From the NCBI RefSeq assembly GCF_014279595.1, contig NZ_CP047943.1, forward strand, positions 2,168,422 through 2,232,421: a stretch of 64,000 nucleotides of DNA, given 5' to 3'. Each line of letters opens with the position of its first letter. Positions within the stretch are counted from its first letter, which is position 1. Made by a program: the position numbers and the translations under genes. Source of the stretch: Synechococcus sp. RS9909 (GTDB lineage Bacteria; Cyanobacteriota; Cyanobacteriia; PCC-6307; Cyanobiaceae). Positions 9,109 through 16,928 of this stretch are shown piece after piece. A model generated the notes under the pieces. That model saw nothing but the letters and a program-made list of their open reading frames with translations. It made no database searches and was not told the DNA's origin.

Positions 9109-9354
9109 TCAGTGCAGCATCAGATGCTCGATCTGGCGCTGGGCAGCACTGCGGCGTCGGTTGAGCTGGGACAGCACCCACGACACCTTGCAGACACAAC
9201 CGATCGAGAAACAGATCGAGGCGCTGCCCAACAGACCCCAGCCATGACCATGCAGACCGAAATCCTCAGCCATCAGCAGACGCAGGGCCAGGATCACCAT
9301 CAGGGAGGAGGCGATCCAGGGACCGTGCACCCAGAGCAGGAGATAGCGCGCCAT
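9109..9354 (-). CDS. Small two-TM membrane protein, first of a tandem paralog pair
   Basis: 81 residues with helix 1 at about 12-28 (IASSLMVILALRLLM) and helix 2 in WGLLGSASICFSIGCVC, followed by a basic tail. It shares the WGLLGSA-I-C-F-S-I-G-C core and overall layout with the gene 11 bases downstream. It is the likely first gene of the small protein-small protein-TolC operon. No known family recognised; the conserved cysteines in the second helix are notable. Confidence 0.7.
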   Translation of the reverse strand: MARYLLLWVHGPWIASSLMVILALRLLMAEDFGLHGHGWGLLGSASICFSIGCVCKVSWVLSQLNRRRSAAQRQIEHLMLH

Positions 9355-9430
9355 GGACAGGCCTCAGATGCCAGCGATGCTGCAGGATGACAGTGAACCC
9401 GACGGCTGCCAAGCCGAAAGGAGGTGGACC

Positions 9431-10432
9431 TCAGCCCTGACGCAACCAGCTGGCGGCATCGCAGGCGTGATAGGTGAGGATCAGGTCAGCACCGGCGCGT
9501 TTGAAACTGAGCAGCGTCTCGAGCACCACGGCGCGCTCATCAATCCAGCCCCGCTCCGCCGCCGCCTTCACCATCGCGTATTCACCGCTCACGTTGTAAG
9601 CTGCGATCGGCAGCTCGGTCTCCTGGCGCAGGCGCTGGATGATGTCGAGATAGGCCAGGCCTGGTTTCACCATCATGATGTCGGCGCCTTCCTGCTCATC
9701 GAGCTGGGCCTCGGTGATCGCCTCGCGGGCATTGGCCGGATCCATCTGATAGGTGGCTTTGTCTTTGGGGATCGGCTTGCCGCTGGACGTCCGCGGCGCT
9801 GAATCCAGGGCTTCGCGGAACGGTCCGTAATAGGCCGAGGAGTATTTGGCCGTGTAGCTGATGATGCCCACATGGGCGTAACCAGCGTCATCCAGAGCTT
9901 CCCGGATCGCGCCGACCCGCCCATCCATCATGTCGCTGGGTCCGATCAGATCAGCGCCGGCCTCGGCCTGCATCACAGCCTGCCTGCAGAGCTGCTCAAT
10001 CGTTTCATCATTCAGCACCACGCCCTCGGCACTGACGATGCCGTCATGGCCATCGCAGGAATAGGGATCGAGGGCCACGTCGGTCATGATCGCCATCTCG
10101 GGGAGCTCCTGCTTGAGCTGGCGAATGGCCCGCGGAATCAGACCATGGTCGTTGAAGCACTCGGCGCCATCCTCCGTTTTGAGCCCCTCCGCCACCTTCG
10201 GGAACAGCACCACGCAGCGGATGCCCAGATCCCAGGCCCGCTGCACCTCGCCGGTGAGCTGATCGAGACTCCAGCGATTAGCCCCCGGCATGGCGCCGAT
10301 CGGCTCCACCTGTGTGCCTTCATGCACAAACAGGGGATAGATGAAATCAGCCGCCTGCAGGTGATGTTCACGCACCATGGCGCGCAGAGCCGGGGTGCGG
10401 CGCAGACGGCGCGGGCGGTAGGGGAGATCCAT
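9431..10432 (-). CDS. hemB: Delta-aminolevulinic acid dehydratase (porphobilinogen synthase)
   Basis: A 333-residue enzyme joining two 5-aminolevulinate molecules into porphobilinogen, the first common pyrrole of chlorophyll, heme and bilins. Schiff-base lysines are visible in YTAKYSS and MVKPGL. The metal site reads ALDPYSCDGHDG, the aspartate-rich form found in plastid and cyanobacterial Mg-dependent enzymes rather than the cysteine-rich zinc form. ATG at 10432 (MDLPYRPRRLR) is chosen over a frame open to 10594. Confidence 0.96.
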   Translation of the reverse strand: MDLPYRPRRLRRTPALRAMVREHHLQAADFIYPLFVHEGTQVEPIGAMPGANRWSLDQLTGEVQRAWDLGIRCVVLFPKVAEGLKTEDGAECFNDHGLIPRAIRQLKQELPEMAIMTDVALDPYSCDGHDGIVSAEGVVLNDETIEQLCRQAVMQAEAGADLIGPSDMMDGRVGAIREALDDAGYAHVGIISYTAKYSSAYYGPFREALDSAPRTSSGKPIPKDKATYQMDPANAREAITEAQLDEQEGADIMMVKPGLAYLDIIQRLRQETELPIAAYNVSGEYAMVKAAAERGWIDERAVVLETLLSFKRAGADLILTYHACDAASWLRQG

Positions 10433-10488
10433 CGAGGCGCGGTGGACGGGGGCTGAAAGGTTAGGCCCTGCCTCGGCCGCGACCTGGC

Positions 10489-11463
10489 TCAGAGGCGCGC
10501 CGATGACAACCAGTTGCGACGCGGATCCTGAGCGCGGGCCTGGCGCAGTTGGTCGAGCAGCTGCCGCTCCTCGGCCGACCAGGATTCCGGCCACTGCAGG
10601 CTGAGGGTCAGCAACAAATCGCCGCGGCCTGATTTCAGGGGCCAGCCCTTGCCCTTCAACCGCAGACTGCGCCCAGGTGCGGTGCCGGCGGGAATGGTCA
10701 CGTCCGCCTCGCCATCCGGAGTCATCACGGTGATCGTGCCACCGAGGGTCAGCTCATCCAAAGCAACCGGCAGCTCAGCGCGCAACTGGTCGCCATCGAG
10801 CCGCCACACCGGATGGGGCTGGACCTCAAGATTGAGGTAGAGATCACCGCGTCGCCCGGTGCCAGGCTGCGAGTTGCCCTTGCCCTTGAGACGCAGGCGC
10901 GACCCATTTTTCACACCCGCCGGAATCCGCACCTGCACGCGCTCGTCATTCACCGACAGGGTGCGCTCACTGCCGCGGAACGCTTCAGCAAAGCTGACTT
11001 TGACGCTGGCTTCGGCATCCAGATTGATCGGCTGACGCTGTTGGGCTCCGCGAGGGAAGCCACCACCTGGAAATCCCGACCCGCCGCCAAACCCACCGGG
11101 GAAGCCAGCGCCACCACCAGCACCTCCGAAACGGCCGAGCAGGTCATTGATGAAATCGTCGAAGTTGCCGTAACGGCCGAAATCCACATCAAAACCAGCC
11201 CCGCCGGCACCTGGGGCACCACCGCCAACCTGATTCCAGTACTGGCCGAACTGCTCATAGCGGCGCCGTTTTTCCGGATCGGAGAGCACCTCATAGGCCT
11301 CGCTCACCTCCTTGAATTTGGCCTCAGCCGTTGCGTCACCGGGATTCACATCCGGGTGATACTGGCGCGCCAATTTGCGAAACGCCCGCTTGATCGCATC
11401 AGCATCGGCGCTGCGATCAACCCCGAGCACCTTGAAGTAATCGCGGTAGCCACTGCCGGCCAT
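10489..11463 (-). CDS. DnaJ-type (CbpA-like) co-chaperone
   Basis: 324 residues. The J domain covers 5-70 (YFKVLGVDRSADADAIKRAF) with the HPD motif inside RQYHPDVNPG. A long Gly/Phe-rich linker (about 78-132, GGFGGGSGFPGGGFPRG) and the two C-terminal substrate-binding beta domains follow. The cysteine-rich zinc-finger repeats of classical DnaJ are absent, placing it with DnaJ2/CbpA types that stimulate Hsp70. It ends 57 bases before the hemB start on the same strand. Confidence 0.9.
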   Translation of the reverse strand: MAGSGYRDYFKVLGVDRSADADAIKRAFRKLARQYHPDVNPGDATAEAKFKEVSEAYEVLSDPEKRRRYEQFGQYWNQVGGGAPGAGGAGFDVDFGRYGNFDDFINDLLGRFGGAGGGAGFPGGFGGGSGFPGGGFPRGAQQRQPINLDAEASVKVSFAEAFRGSERTLSVNDERVQVRIPAGVKNGSRLRLKGKGNSQPGTGRRGDLYLNLEVQPHPVWRLDGDQLRAELPVALDELTLGGTITVMTPDGEADVTIPAGTAPGRSLRLKGKGWPLKSGRGDLLLTLSLQWPESWSAEERQLLDQLRQARAQDPRRNWLSSARL

Positions 11464-11598
11464 GACGGTTCCAATGGCCCTTGGCCTGATGCGTGTCTCA
11501 TCGTCTCAGGAAACATGACGTGCTGAGCAGGCACGGATGGAGGGAAGCCCGAACGCCAGTGTCCCCTGCTTACGATTCGGCTCTCTCACGCTGGCCTG

Positions 11599-11973
11599 AT
11601 GCGCACTGTGCTCTTCTCCAGCCTCGGCGGACTGGCGCTGATGCTGGCTCCTGCGCTGGCAGCCTCCAACCCGTCAGGCCCCAATCCAGTGAGCCTGGCG
11701 GAGCGTCTCAGCGAAGCCAAGGTGGTGTATTACGGCTCCTGGCGCTGCCCGGCCTGTCAGGCCCAGACGCGACTGTTCGGCGAAGAAGCCGCTCCAAGCC
11801 TGCCCTATGTGGAGTGCGCCAAGCCGAAGGAGCTACCGGATCAGGCGAAAGCCTGCGTCGCCGCAGGCATCCGGGCCTATCCCACCTGGATCCTGCCCAG
11901 TGGGGAACGGCGCGAAGGCGTGCAGAGCCTGGAGGAGTTGGAGGTCTGGATCAGCCAGCCGAACCAATCCTGA
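11599..11973 (+). CDS. Exported thioredoxin-like protein (CPAC)
   Basis: 124 residues with a signal peptide (MRTVLFSSLGGLALMLAPALA) and a short thioredoxin-like domain. The redox motif CPAC is at 50-53 (YYGSWRCPACQAQ) and the cis-Pro region reads RAYPTWIL. It resembles the thioredoxin-like C-terminal domain that cyanobacteria fuse to VKOR. Probably a lumenal or periplasmic disulfide oxidant or reductase; no VKOR or DsbD gene is adjacent. Confidence 0.8.
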   Translation: MRTVLFSSLGGLALMLAPALAASNPSGPNPVSLAERLSEAKVVYYGSWRCPACQAQTRLFGEEAAPSLPYVECAKPKELPDQAKACVAAGIRAYPTWILPSGERREGVQSLEELEVWISQPNQS

Positions 11974-12055
11974 GCTATCCACCGGCTGTATCCCGCCACA
12001 GGGCGATGTCAGCGGTCTGAATCCTGCAAAGAATGGCTACAGCGGTGCTTGAACC

Positions 12056-13720
12056 ATGGCAGCCCGGTGGCGAGGCCTCAGCATCCATGGCCTCGACCCA
12101 AGCCAGTGGCGTGGTGATCTGCTCGGAGGCCTGACGGCCGCGGTGGTGGCGTTGCCTCTGGCCCTCGCCTTCGGCAATGCGGCCCTCGGGCCTGGGGGGG
12201 CGATCTCCGGCCTCTACGGCGCCATCGTCACCGGGTTCCTGGCGGCGCTCTTCGGAGGCACGCCGGCTCAGGTGAGCGGCCCGACCGGCCCGATGAGTGT
12301 GACCGTCGCCGGTGTGGTGGGAAGCCTGGCGGCCGTGGGCGTCTCCCGGGAGCTGGGCGGTGGTGCACTGCTGCCGTTGGTCATGGCGGCCGTCGTGATG
12401 GGCGGCCTGGTGCAGATCCTGATCGGGCTGCTGGGCCTGGGTCGCTACATCACCCTGGTGCCCTACTCGGTGGTGTCGGGCTTCATGTCGGGCATCGGCG
12501 TGATCATCCTGTTGCTGCAGATCGGCCCTTTGCTGGGCATCGCCAGCAGTGGCGGGGTGGTGCAGGCCCTCAGCCAGGTCGCCGGCGCATTCCACCCCAA
12601 TCCGGCAGCGCTGACAATCGGAGCCATCACCCTGCTGGTGGTGTTGTTCACACCCGCCTCCCTGAGCCGCTGGCTGCCCTCTCCCCTGCTGGCCCTGGTG
12701 TTGGTCACGCCCCTGTCGCTGCTGCTGTTCGGGAAAGACCAGCTGCCGCGGATCGGCGCCATTCCCGAAGGCGGGCTGCAGATGGCCTGGCCCGACTGGC
12801 ATCAGCATCTGCCCGTGCTCGTGCAGGCGGGCGTGATGCTGGCGCTGCTCGGCTCGATCGACTCCCTGCTCACCTCCCTGGTGGCCGACAACCTGACCCG
12901 CAGCCGCCACCGCTCCAACCGGGAGCTGATCGGCCAGGGGATCGCCAACACCGTGGCGGGACTCTGCAGTGGCCTGCCGGGGGCAGGCGCCACGATGCGC
13001 ACGGTGATCAATATCAAATCCGGCGGGCGCACACCGCTCTCGGGCATGACCCACTCGCTGGTGCTGCTGGTGGTGCTCCTGGGGGCAGGACCACTGGCCG
13101 CAGGCATACCCACGGCACTGCTGGCCGCGATCCTGATCAAGGTGGGGCTGGACATCATCGACTGGGGCTTTCTGCTGCGGGCCCATCGCCTCTCGCGCAA
13201 GACCGCGCTGGTTATGTGGGGCGTGTTGTTGATGACCGTGTTCTGGGATCTGATCGGCGCGGTGCTGGTGGGCATGTTTGTGGCCAATCTGCTCACGATT
13301 GAGTCGCTCACCGCCCATCAACTGGAGGGCATGGCCGTGGGTGGAGAGGATCTCGATCTGGAGGAAGCCCGGTTGATGGAGCACTGTGGCGACGACCTGC
13401 TGTTGTTCAGCCTGCAAGGCCCCCTGAGCTTCGGTGCCGCCAAGGGCATCAGCGAACGGATGATGCTGGTGCGCCATTACAGGATGCTGATTCTCGACAT
13501 CGGCAAAGTGCCCCACCTGGGTGTGACCGCCGCCCTGGCCCTGGAACGGATGGTGGAGGAAGCGCGCCAGCATGGCCGCACCGTGCTGGTGTCGGGGGCC
13601 TCGGGCAAGGTGCGGCAACGCCTGCGGGAATTCGGAATCCACGACCTGGTGAGCAGCCGTCGCGAGGCGCTGCGACGGGCAGCCGATCAGCTGGGCGGGG
13701 ATAACGCATCCTTTAGCTGA
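12056..13720 (+). CDS. SulP-family anion transporter with STAS domain (BicA-like)
   Basis: 554 residues. The N-terminal motif GDLLGGLTAAVVALPLALAFG and the following GGTPAQVSGPTGPMSVTV are the SulP signature shared with the cyanobacterial sodium/bicarbonate transporter BicA. About 10-14 membrane segments fill residues 20-420, and a cytoplasmic STAS domain covers about 430-545 (LILDIGKVPHLGVTAALALERM). Likely substrates are bicarbonate or sulfate; sequence alone does not decide. A bicarbonate role would fit a carboxysome-bearing organism. Single gene, ATG at 12056. Confidence 0.9.
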   Translation: MAARWRGLSIHGLDPSQWRGDLLGGLTAAVVALPLALAFGNAALGPGGAISGLYGAIVTGFLAALFGGTPAQVSGPTGPMSVTVAGVVGSLAAVGVSRELGGGALLPLVMAAVVMGGLVQILIGLLGLGRYITLVPYSVVSGFMSGIGVIILLLQIGPLLGIASSGGVVQALSQVAGAFHPNPAALTIGAITLLVVLFTPASLSRWLPSPLLALVLVTPLSLLLFGKDQLPRIGAIPEGGLQMAWPDWHQHLPVLVQAGVMLALLGSIDSLLTSLVADNLTRSRHRSNRELIGQGIANTVAGLCSGLPGAGATMRTVINIKSGGRTPLSGMTHSLVLLVVLLGAGPLAAGIPTALLAAILIKVGLDIIDWGFLLRAHRLSRKTALVMWGVLLMTVFWDLIGAVLVGMFVANLLTIESLTAHQLEGMAVGGEDLDLEEARLMEHCGDDLLLFSLQGPLSFGAAKGISERMMLVRHYRMLILDIGKVPHLGVTAALALERMVEEARQHGRTVLVSGASGKVRQRLREFGIHDLVSSRREALRRAADQLGGDNASFS

Positions 13721-13761
13721 AGCCCCAAAGATGGAGTTCCAACCCATTTGTGGGCATCGTC

Positions 13762-14019
13762 ATGAGTCAGCAGAATCTGGACCGTTTTCTGAAGCAGGCC
13801 GCCTCTGATCCCAGCCTCACCGCCAAAGTGCAGGCGGCCAGAACGCCGGAGGAACTGATTCAGGTGGCCGCCGACCATGGCCATGAGCTGCATCACGCCA
13901 CGGTGGTGCGTCACAACCTGCACAACATGGCCGGCATGAGCGACGAGGAGATCACCGCCATGGGGAACAAGATCTTCGAGCAGAACTTCGGCGACGTGTT
14001 CATCGGTCGCTTCATCTGA
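13762..14019 (+). CDS. Nif11-like leader-peptide family protein
   Basis: 85 residues starting MSQQNLDRFLKQAASDPSL. The pattern of a short helix, DPSLTAKVQAA, a helix (EELIQVAADHGHEL) and a MSDEEI segment is the Nif11 domain used as leader in proteusin and prochlorosin-type peptide precursors of picocyanobacteria. Unlike those, it has no Cys and no Gly-Gly cleavage site, so a modified core peptide is not evident; it may be an ancestral stand-alone Nif11 protein. An in-frame GTG lies 12 bases upstream at 13750. Its end overlaps the convergent small gene by 8 bases. Confidence 0.75.
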   Translation: MSQQNLDRFLKQAASDPSLTAKVQAARTPEELIQVAADHGHELHHATVVRHNLHNMAGMSDEEITAMGNKIFEQNFGDVFIGRFI

Positions 14020-14173
14020 GCGGATCGCCGGGCGAGCGCAGCGCCTTGGACTCGCCCGCTTCCAACTGGTCTTTGCAGCTCGAGCAGAGCAGATGGCCCT
14101 TGTTGCGCCAGAAGCTGCGGGTGGAGCGCTCAATGTCCTTGCCGCAGATCAGGCAGCGGAACAAAGGGCTCAT
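14012..14173 (-). CDS. Small zinc-ribbon-like protein (53 aa)
   Basis: 53 residues with two CxxC knuckles (CLICGKDIERST and LLCSSCKDQ) spaced as in a zinc ribbon, then an acidic/basic tail. The ATG at 14173 is the only plausible start giving a compact zinc-binding protein. No enzyme motif is present; it could be a nucleic-acid or protein-interaction module. It lies between the Nif11-like gene and ssrA. Confidence 0.6.
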   Translation of the reverse strand: MSPLFRCLICGKDIERSTRSFWRNKGHLLCSSCKDQLEAGESKALRSPGDPLR

Positions 14174-14257
14174 GGGAATCGAGGCGAAACCAACACCCTG
14201 AATCTGCAGAGCCGGGCCCAACCCAGCGGTGCCTGCCGTTACCGATCCAAGAGTTGA

Positions 14258-14275
14258 GGGGGCCTTCCAGCCCCC
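14258..14275 (-). terminator. Hairpin at the 3' end of ssrA
   Basis: A 6-bp GC stem (GGGGGC/GCCCCC) with a 6-base loop, followed on the minus strand by TCAACTCTT. There is no long T run, so it may be a processing boundary rather than a true terminator. Confidence 0.55.
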
Positions 14276-14325
14276 GCGAGTCATTTGGGTGATAAGGCTG
14301 ACCTCACCCCATCTCCCTTATTGGG

Positions 14326-14376
14326 TCAGGCAGCCACAGGGGCGGTCTGACGGGAGAAACGAACGATGTTGTTCGC
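14326..14376 (-). other. tmRNA proteolysis-tag reading frame
   Basis: The internal frame starting at the GCG resume codon encodes ANNIVRFSRQTAPVAA and stops with TGA. The ANNIVRFSRQ start and APVAA end match the picocyanobacterial tag type; the hydrophobic VAA end is the ClpXP degradation signal. Confidence 0.92.
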
Positions 14377-14613
14377 AGTTACGGGTTTGCTCTCACCGAG
14401 CAGGCTTCAGTCACCCTCCTCATGCCCCGTCGAAACCATTGCAGCCCCGGGAAGGGGGAATGGAGCTGAGCGGAATCGAACCGCTGTCCGAAACACTGGT
14501 GTGGATCACCTAGTCCGATCAAGATCGGACCTTGTCATTGTGACAGCAGTGGTGACGGAGAGCACAGGATCGTGGGGAGGGAGAACCGTCCTGGGCACCA
14601 GAGGATCCCCGCC

Positions 14614-15729
14614 GTGGCAGTGCTGCCCCAGGGACTCGAGGAAGCGGGAGCCCAGGAGCTGATCGACCTGGGGGCCAAGGCCGTGAGACCGCTGCGCCGC
14701 GCCGCAGCCTTCGAAGCCGAGTTGGCCTGCCTCTATCGGCTGCACCTGCAGTGTCGGCTGCCCTTCAGGCTGCTTCGAGAGCTGAGCCGCTTCCCCTGTG
14801 ATGGCCGCGACTCGCTGTATCACGGCGTTCAGAACAGCGTCGACTGGGAGCGCTGGCTGCATCCCTCCATGAGCTTTCGGGTGGATGCCACCGGCAGCGC
14901 CCAAGGGCTTAACCACAGCCACTACAGCGCCCTGCAAGTGAAGAACGCGATCGTGGATCGCCAACGGGAGTTGTGGGGCGAACGCTCCTCCATCGACCTG
15001 GAGGAGCCCGACCTCCATCTCCACCTGCACCTCGGCAGGGGCGACGCTGTGCTCAGCCTCGATGGCTGCGGCGGCAGCTTGCACAGGCGTGGCTACCGGG
15101 CGGCCATGGGTGCCGCACCGCTCAAGGAAAACCTGGCCGCTGGGCTGATCCGGCTCACGGGCTGGGACGGCACCACGCCCCTGGTGGATCCGCTCTGTGG
15201 TTCCGGAACCCTGCTGATCGAAGCCGCGTGCTTGGCCCAGCAACGGGCTCCGGGACTGAACCGCAGCTTTGCCCTCGAAGGCTGGGCCGATTTCGATGCT
15301 GAGCTCTGGCGCGACGAATGCGAGCGGGCCCGGAGACGCAGCCAGCCCCAGCAGCCACTAGCGCCCATTCTGGGCTGGGAACAGGATGCCGCCATTGCCG
15401 AGCAGGCCCGCAGCAACGTGGCTGCCGCCGGTCTCGAGGAGTCGATCCGCATCCACACCGGTGATTTCCGTGCGCTGTCCGTCCCGGCGGGGCCTGGAAC
15501 GCTGGTGTGCAATCCGCCCTATGGCGAACGCATCGGCGCTGGTGACGATCTGGAAAGCCTGTATGCCGACTTTGGCCAGGTGGTGAAACGGGAAGCCTCC
15601 GGCTGGGAGCTCTGGCTGTTGAGCGGAAACCCGCAACTCACCGGCGCTCTCCGCATGAAGGCATCGCGGCGGATCCCCATCAGCAATGGCGGGCTCGACT
15701 GCCGCTGGTTGCACTACGCCATTCGCTGA
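14614..15729 (+). CDS. THUMP-domain RNA/N6-adenine methyltransferase (RlmL/YcbY-N-like)
   Basis: About 371 residues. The N-terminal THUMP-like RNA-binding region (about 1-150) is followed by a class I SAM methyltransferase. The SAM loop is DPLCGSGTLLIEAA and the catalytic motif IV is NPPYGERI, typical of N6-adenine or N2-guanine base methylation. Bacterial relatives modify 23S rRNA (RlmL, G2445) or other RNAs. GTG at 14614 gives the usual VAVLPQGLEEAGAQEL start; GTG at 14572 is possible. It is divergent from ssrA. Confidence 0.88.
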   Translation: MAVLPQGLEEAGAQELIDLGAKAVRPLRRAAAFEAELACLYRLHLQCRLPFRLLRELSRFPCDGRDSLYHGVQNSVDWERWLHPSMSFRVDATGSAQGLNHSHYSALQVKNAIVDRQRELWGERSSIDLEEPDLHLHLHLGRGDAVLSLDGCGGSLHRRGYRAAMGAAPLKENLAAGLIRLTGWDGTTPLVDPLCGSGTLLIEAACLAQQRAPGLNRSFALEGWADFDAELWRDECERARRRSQPQQPLAPILGWEQDAAIAEQARSNVAAAGLEESIRIHTGDFRALSVPAGPGTLVCNPPYGERIGAGDDLESLYADFGQVVKREASGWELWLLSGNPQLTGALRMKASRRIPISNGGLDCRWLHYAIR

Positions 15730-15751
15730 GACCCTCCGCTGACAACCGAGA

Positions 15752-15970
15752 ATGCGCAGCGGAGCCGTGCCCTTGGCGCTCTCTTTCAATGTGGACAATG
15801 CGATCCCCAACCTCAAAGGACTGGATCCAGGTCTTGCCGTTCAGCTGGCCCAGAACTGTCAGAGCATCGTGTTCATCGCCGTGATCCTGAATCTGCTGCT
15901 GCAGGGGCTATCACTGCCACCGATCTGTCGATGGCTCAACGGCCCACCAAGGCCCGAGTGGTCTTCATGA
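15752..15970 (+). pseudogene. C-terminal remnant of a CPA1-type Na+/H+ antiporter
   Basis: The 72-codon frame reads RSGAVPLALS, then a loop, then SIVFIAVILNLLLQGLSLPP. This matches the conserved (R)GAVPLALS helix and last membrane helix (VVxxNLLxQGLSLPP) of CPA1 antiporters. A stop lies three codons upstream of the ATG and nothing antiporter-like precedes it, so at least 300 N-terminal residues are missing. Its 3' end overlaps the end of the membrane-protein gene on the other strand. Confidence 0.5.
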
Positions 15971-16352
15971 GGCCGGCCATCGTTTCCTGGAGATAGGGCC
16001 CCTTGGTATAGACCCCACCCAACCGCAGCAGCACGCCGCTGATCACCAGATTGGCTGCCGCGAAAGCGAGCATGGCGGACACCCAAGTCCATCCCTGCAC
16101 CAACACCAACCACAGCAGCAACGCAATCTCGGCCGACACCAGCGCGGTGAGCAGGGAGGCCAGGCCAGCGGCGAGCAACACCAGTCCGATGATCAGGCGC
16201 CGTTTTTCGCGATCCACCTCCTTCAGGGCGATCCGCACATGCAGATCGAGCAGGGAGCCGGCGAGAGCCGTCATGCGGGCGGCCGCGCCGAGACGTCTGG
16301 AGCGGGGGCTGTCGGTGGCGGAGCCACCACCATCGGCTGGGAACGAGGTCAT
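15936..16352 (-). CDS. Phage-holin superfamily III / DUF1469-type membrane protein
   Basis: 138 residues: a hydrophilic N-terminus, an amphipathic helix (LLDLHVRIALKEVDREKRRL), two long membrane helices (about 55-75 and 80-108) and a short tail. The layout matches the putative Actinobacteriophage-holin superfamily III group, common in non-phage contexts. Its ATG overlaps the upstream gene stop by 4 bases; such pairs with DUF883-like proteins are common stress-type membrane modules. Confidence 0.75.
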   Translation of the reverse strand: MTSFPADGGGSATDSPRSRRLGAAARMTALAGSLLDLHVRIALKEVDREKRRLIIGLVLLAAGLASLLTALVSAEIALLLWLVLVQGWTWVSAMLAFAAANLVISGVLLRLGGVYTKGPYLQETMAGLMKTTRALVGR

Positions 16353-16828
16353 GCCGAGCGTCGACCACCGGTGAGCAGGGAGCCCAGCAGCATGCCGACA
16401 CCGGCAGCAACCGCCAGGGCGAGCAGGGGCCGCTCACGAACGGGACGCTCGATCCGAGGACGAAGGGTCTGATTCAACTCATCGAGCAGCTGTTCCAGCT
16501 GGCGCTCCAGAGGCTCCAGGCTGTCGGCCAGATTGCGTCCACGCTCACCGGCCACATGCAGCATCTCCTCGAGCTGGGGCCTCACCACGGAAGTAGCCCG
16601 TCCGGTTTGCTCCGCAATCACCCGCGCCGCCTCATCCAGGCTGCCCCGGGTGGCTTCGAGCGCATGGCTGGCCACCTCAGGCCAGCGCCGCTGGATCTCC
16701 GGTATCAAACTGTCGAAGCGATCGCGGAAGCGTTGAGCCAGGCTCTCCTGCGACGTCGGCGACTCCGTTGCATCCGGCGCCGGGGCCTGGGAGCTCGAAT
16801 TCTGTGCGGTGGCGTCTGACGATTCCAT
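16349..16828 (-). CDS. DUF883/ElaB-like tail-anchored protein
   Basis: 159 residues. A Ser/Ala/Thr-rich disordered start (1-30) and a long charged helical region (about 35-130, LEEMLHVAGERGRNLADSLE) are followed by a single C-terminal membrane helix with glycine zipper (LALAVAAGVGMLLGSLLTGG). This is the plan of ElaB/YqjD proteins that tether ribosomes to the inner membrane in stationary phase. Function here is inferred. First gene of a two-gene operon. Confidence 0.75.
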   Translation of the reverse strand: MESSDATAQNSSSQAPAPDATESPTSQESLAQRFRDRFDSLIPEIQRRWPEVASHALEATRGSLDEAARVIAEQTGRATSVVRPQLEEMLHVAGERGRNLADSLEPLERQLEQLLDELNQTLRPRIERPVRERPLLALAVAAGVGMLLGSLLTGGRRSA

Positions 16829-16928
16829 CGTTGTCCCTCGCGTCGTCCGCAGAATAGGGGTGATGGAACAGTCTTGAGCTTTTTCAGGGGTCCGCTACTT
16901 TTGAATCGCTGACAGCCCTGTTGTCCTG

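Larger units (their letters stand above)
14256..14535 (-). ncRNA. ssrA: Circularly permuted two-piece tmRNA
   Basis: On the minus strand the acceptor 3' half (T-arm GGTTCGATTCC, ending CTCCA at 14461) comes first. A 12-base intervening segment (14449-14460) follows, and then the 5' half starting GGGGCTGCAATGGTTTCGAC at 14448. The tag frame is at 14326-14376. This order is the reverse of one-piece tmRNA and is the permuted form known in one cyanobacterial lineage. The acceptor piece starts near a perfect 8-bp hairpin (14513-14530), and the transcript probably ends at the hairpin 14258-14275. tmRNA rescues stalled ribosomes and tags the products. Outer borders are approximate. Confidence 0.93.

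Noticed and set aside
11975-13747. 590-codon frame antisense to the SulP transporter
   Set aside because: His/Gln-rich with no recognisable fold; mirrors the transporter frame, which has clear SulP and STAS motifs.
14533-14545. TGTCA-N3-TGACA palindrome upstream of ssrA as a regulator site
   Set aside because: Only 5-bp arms and no known regulator of tmRNA with this site; it could be chance.
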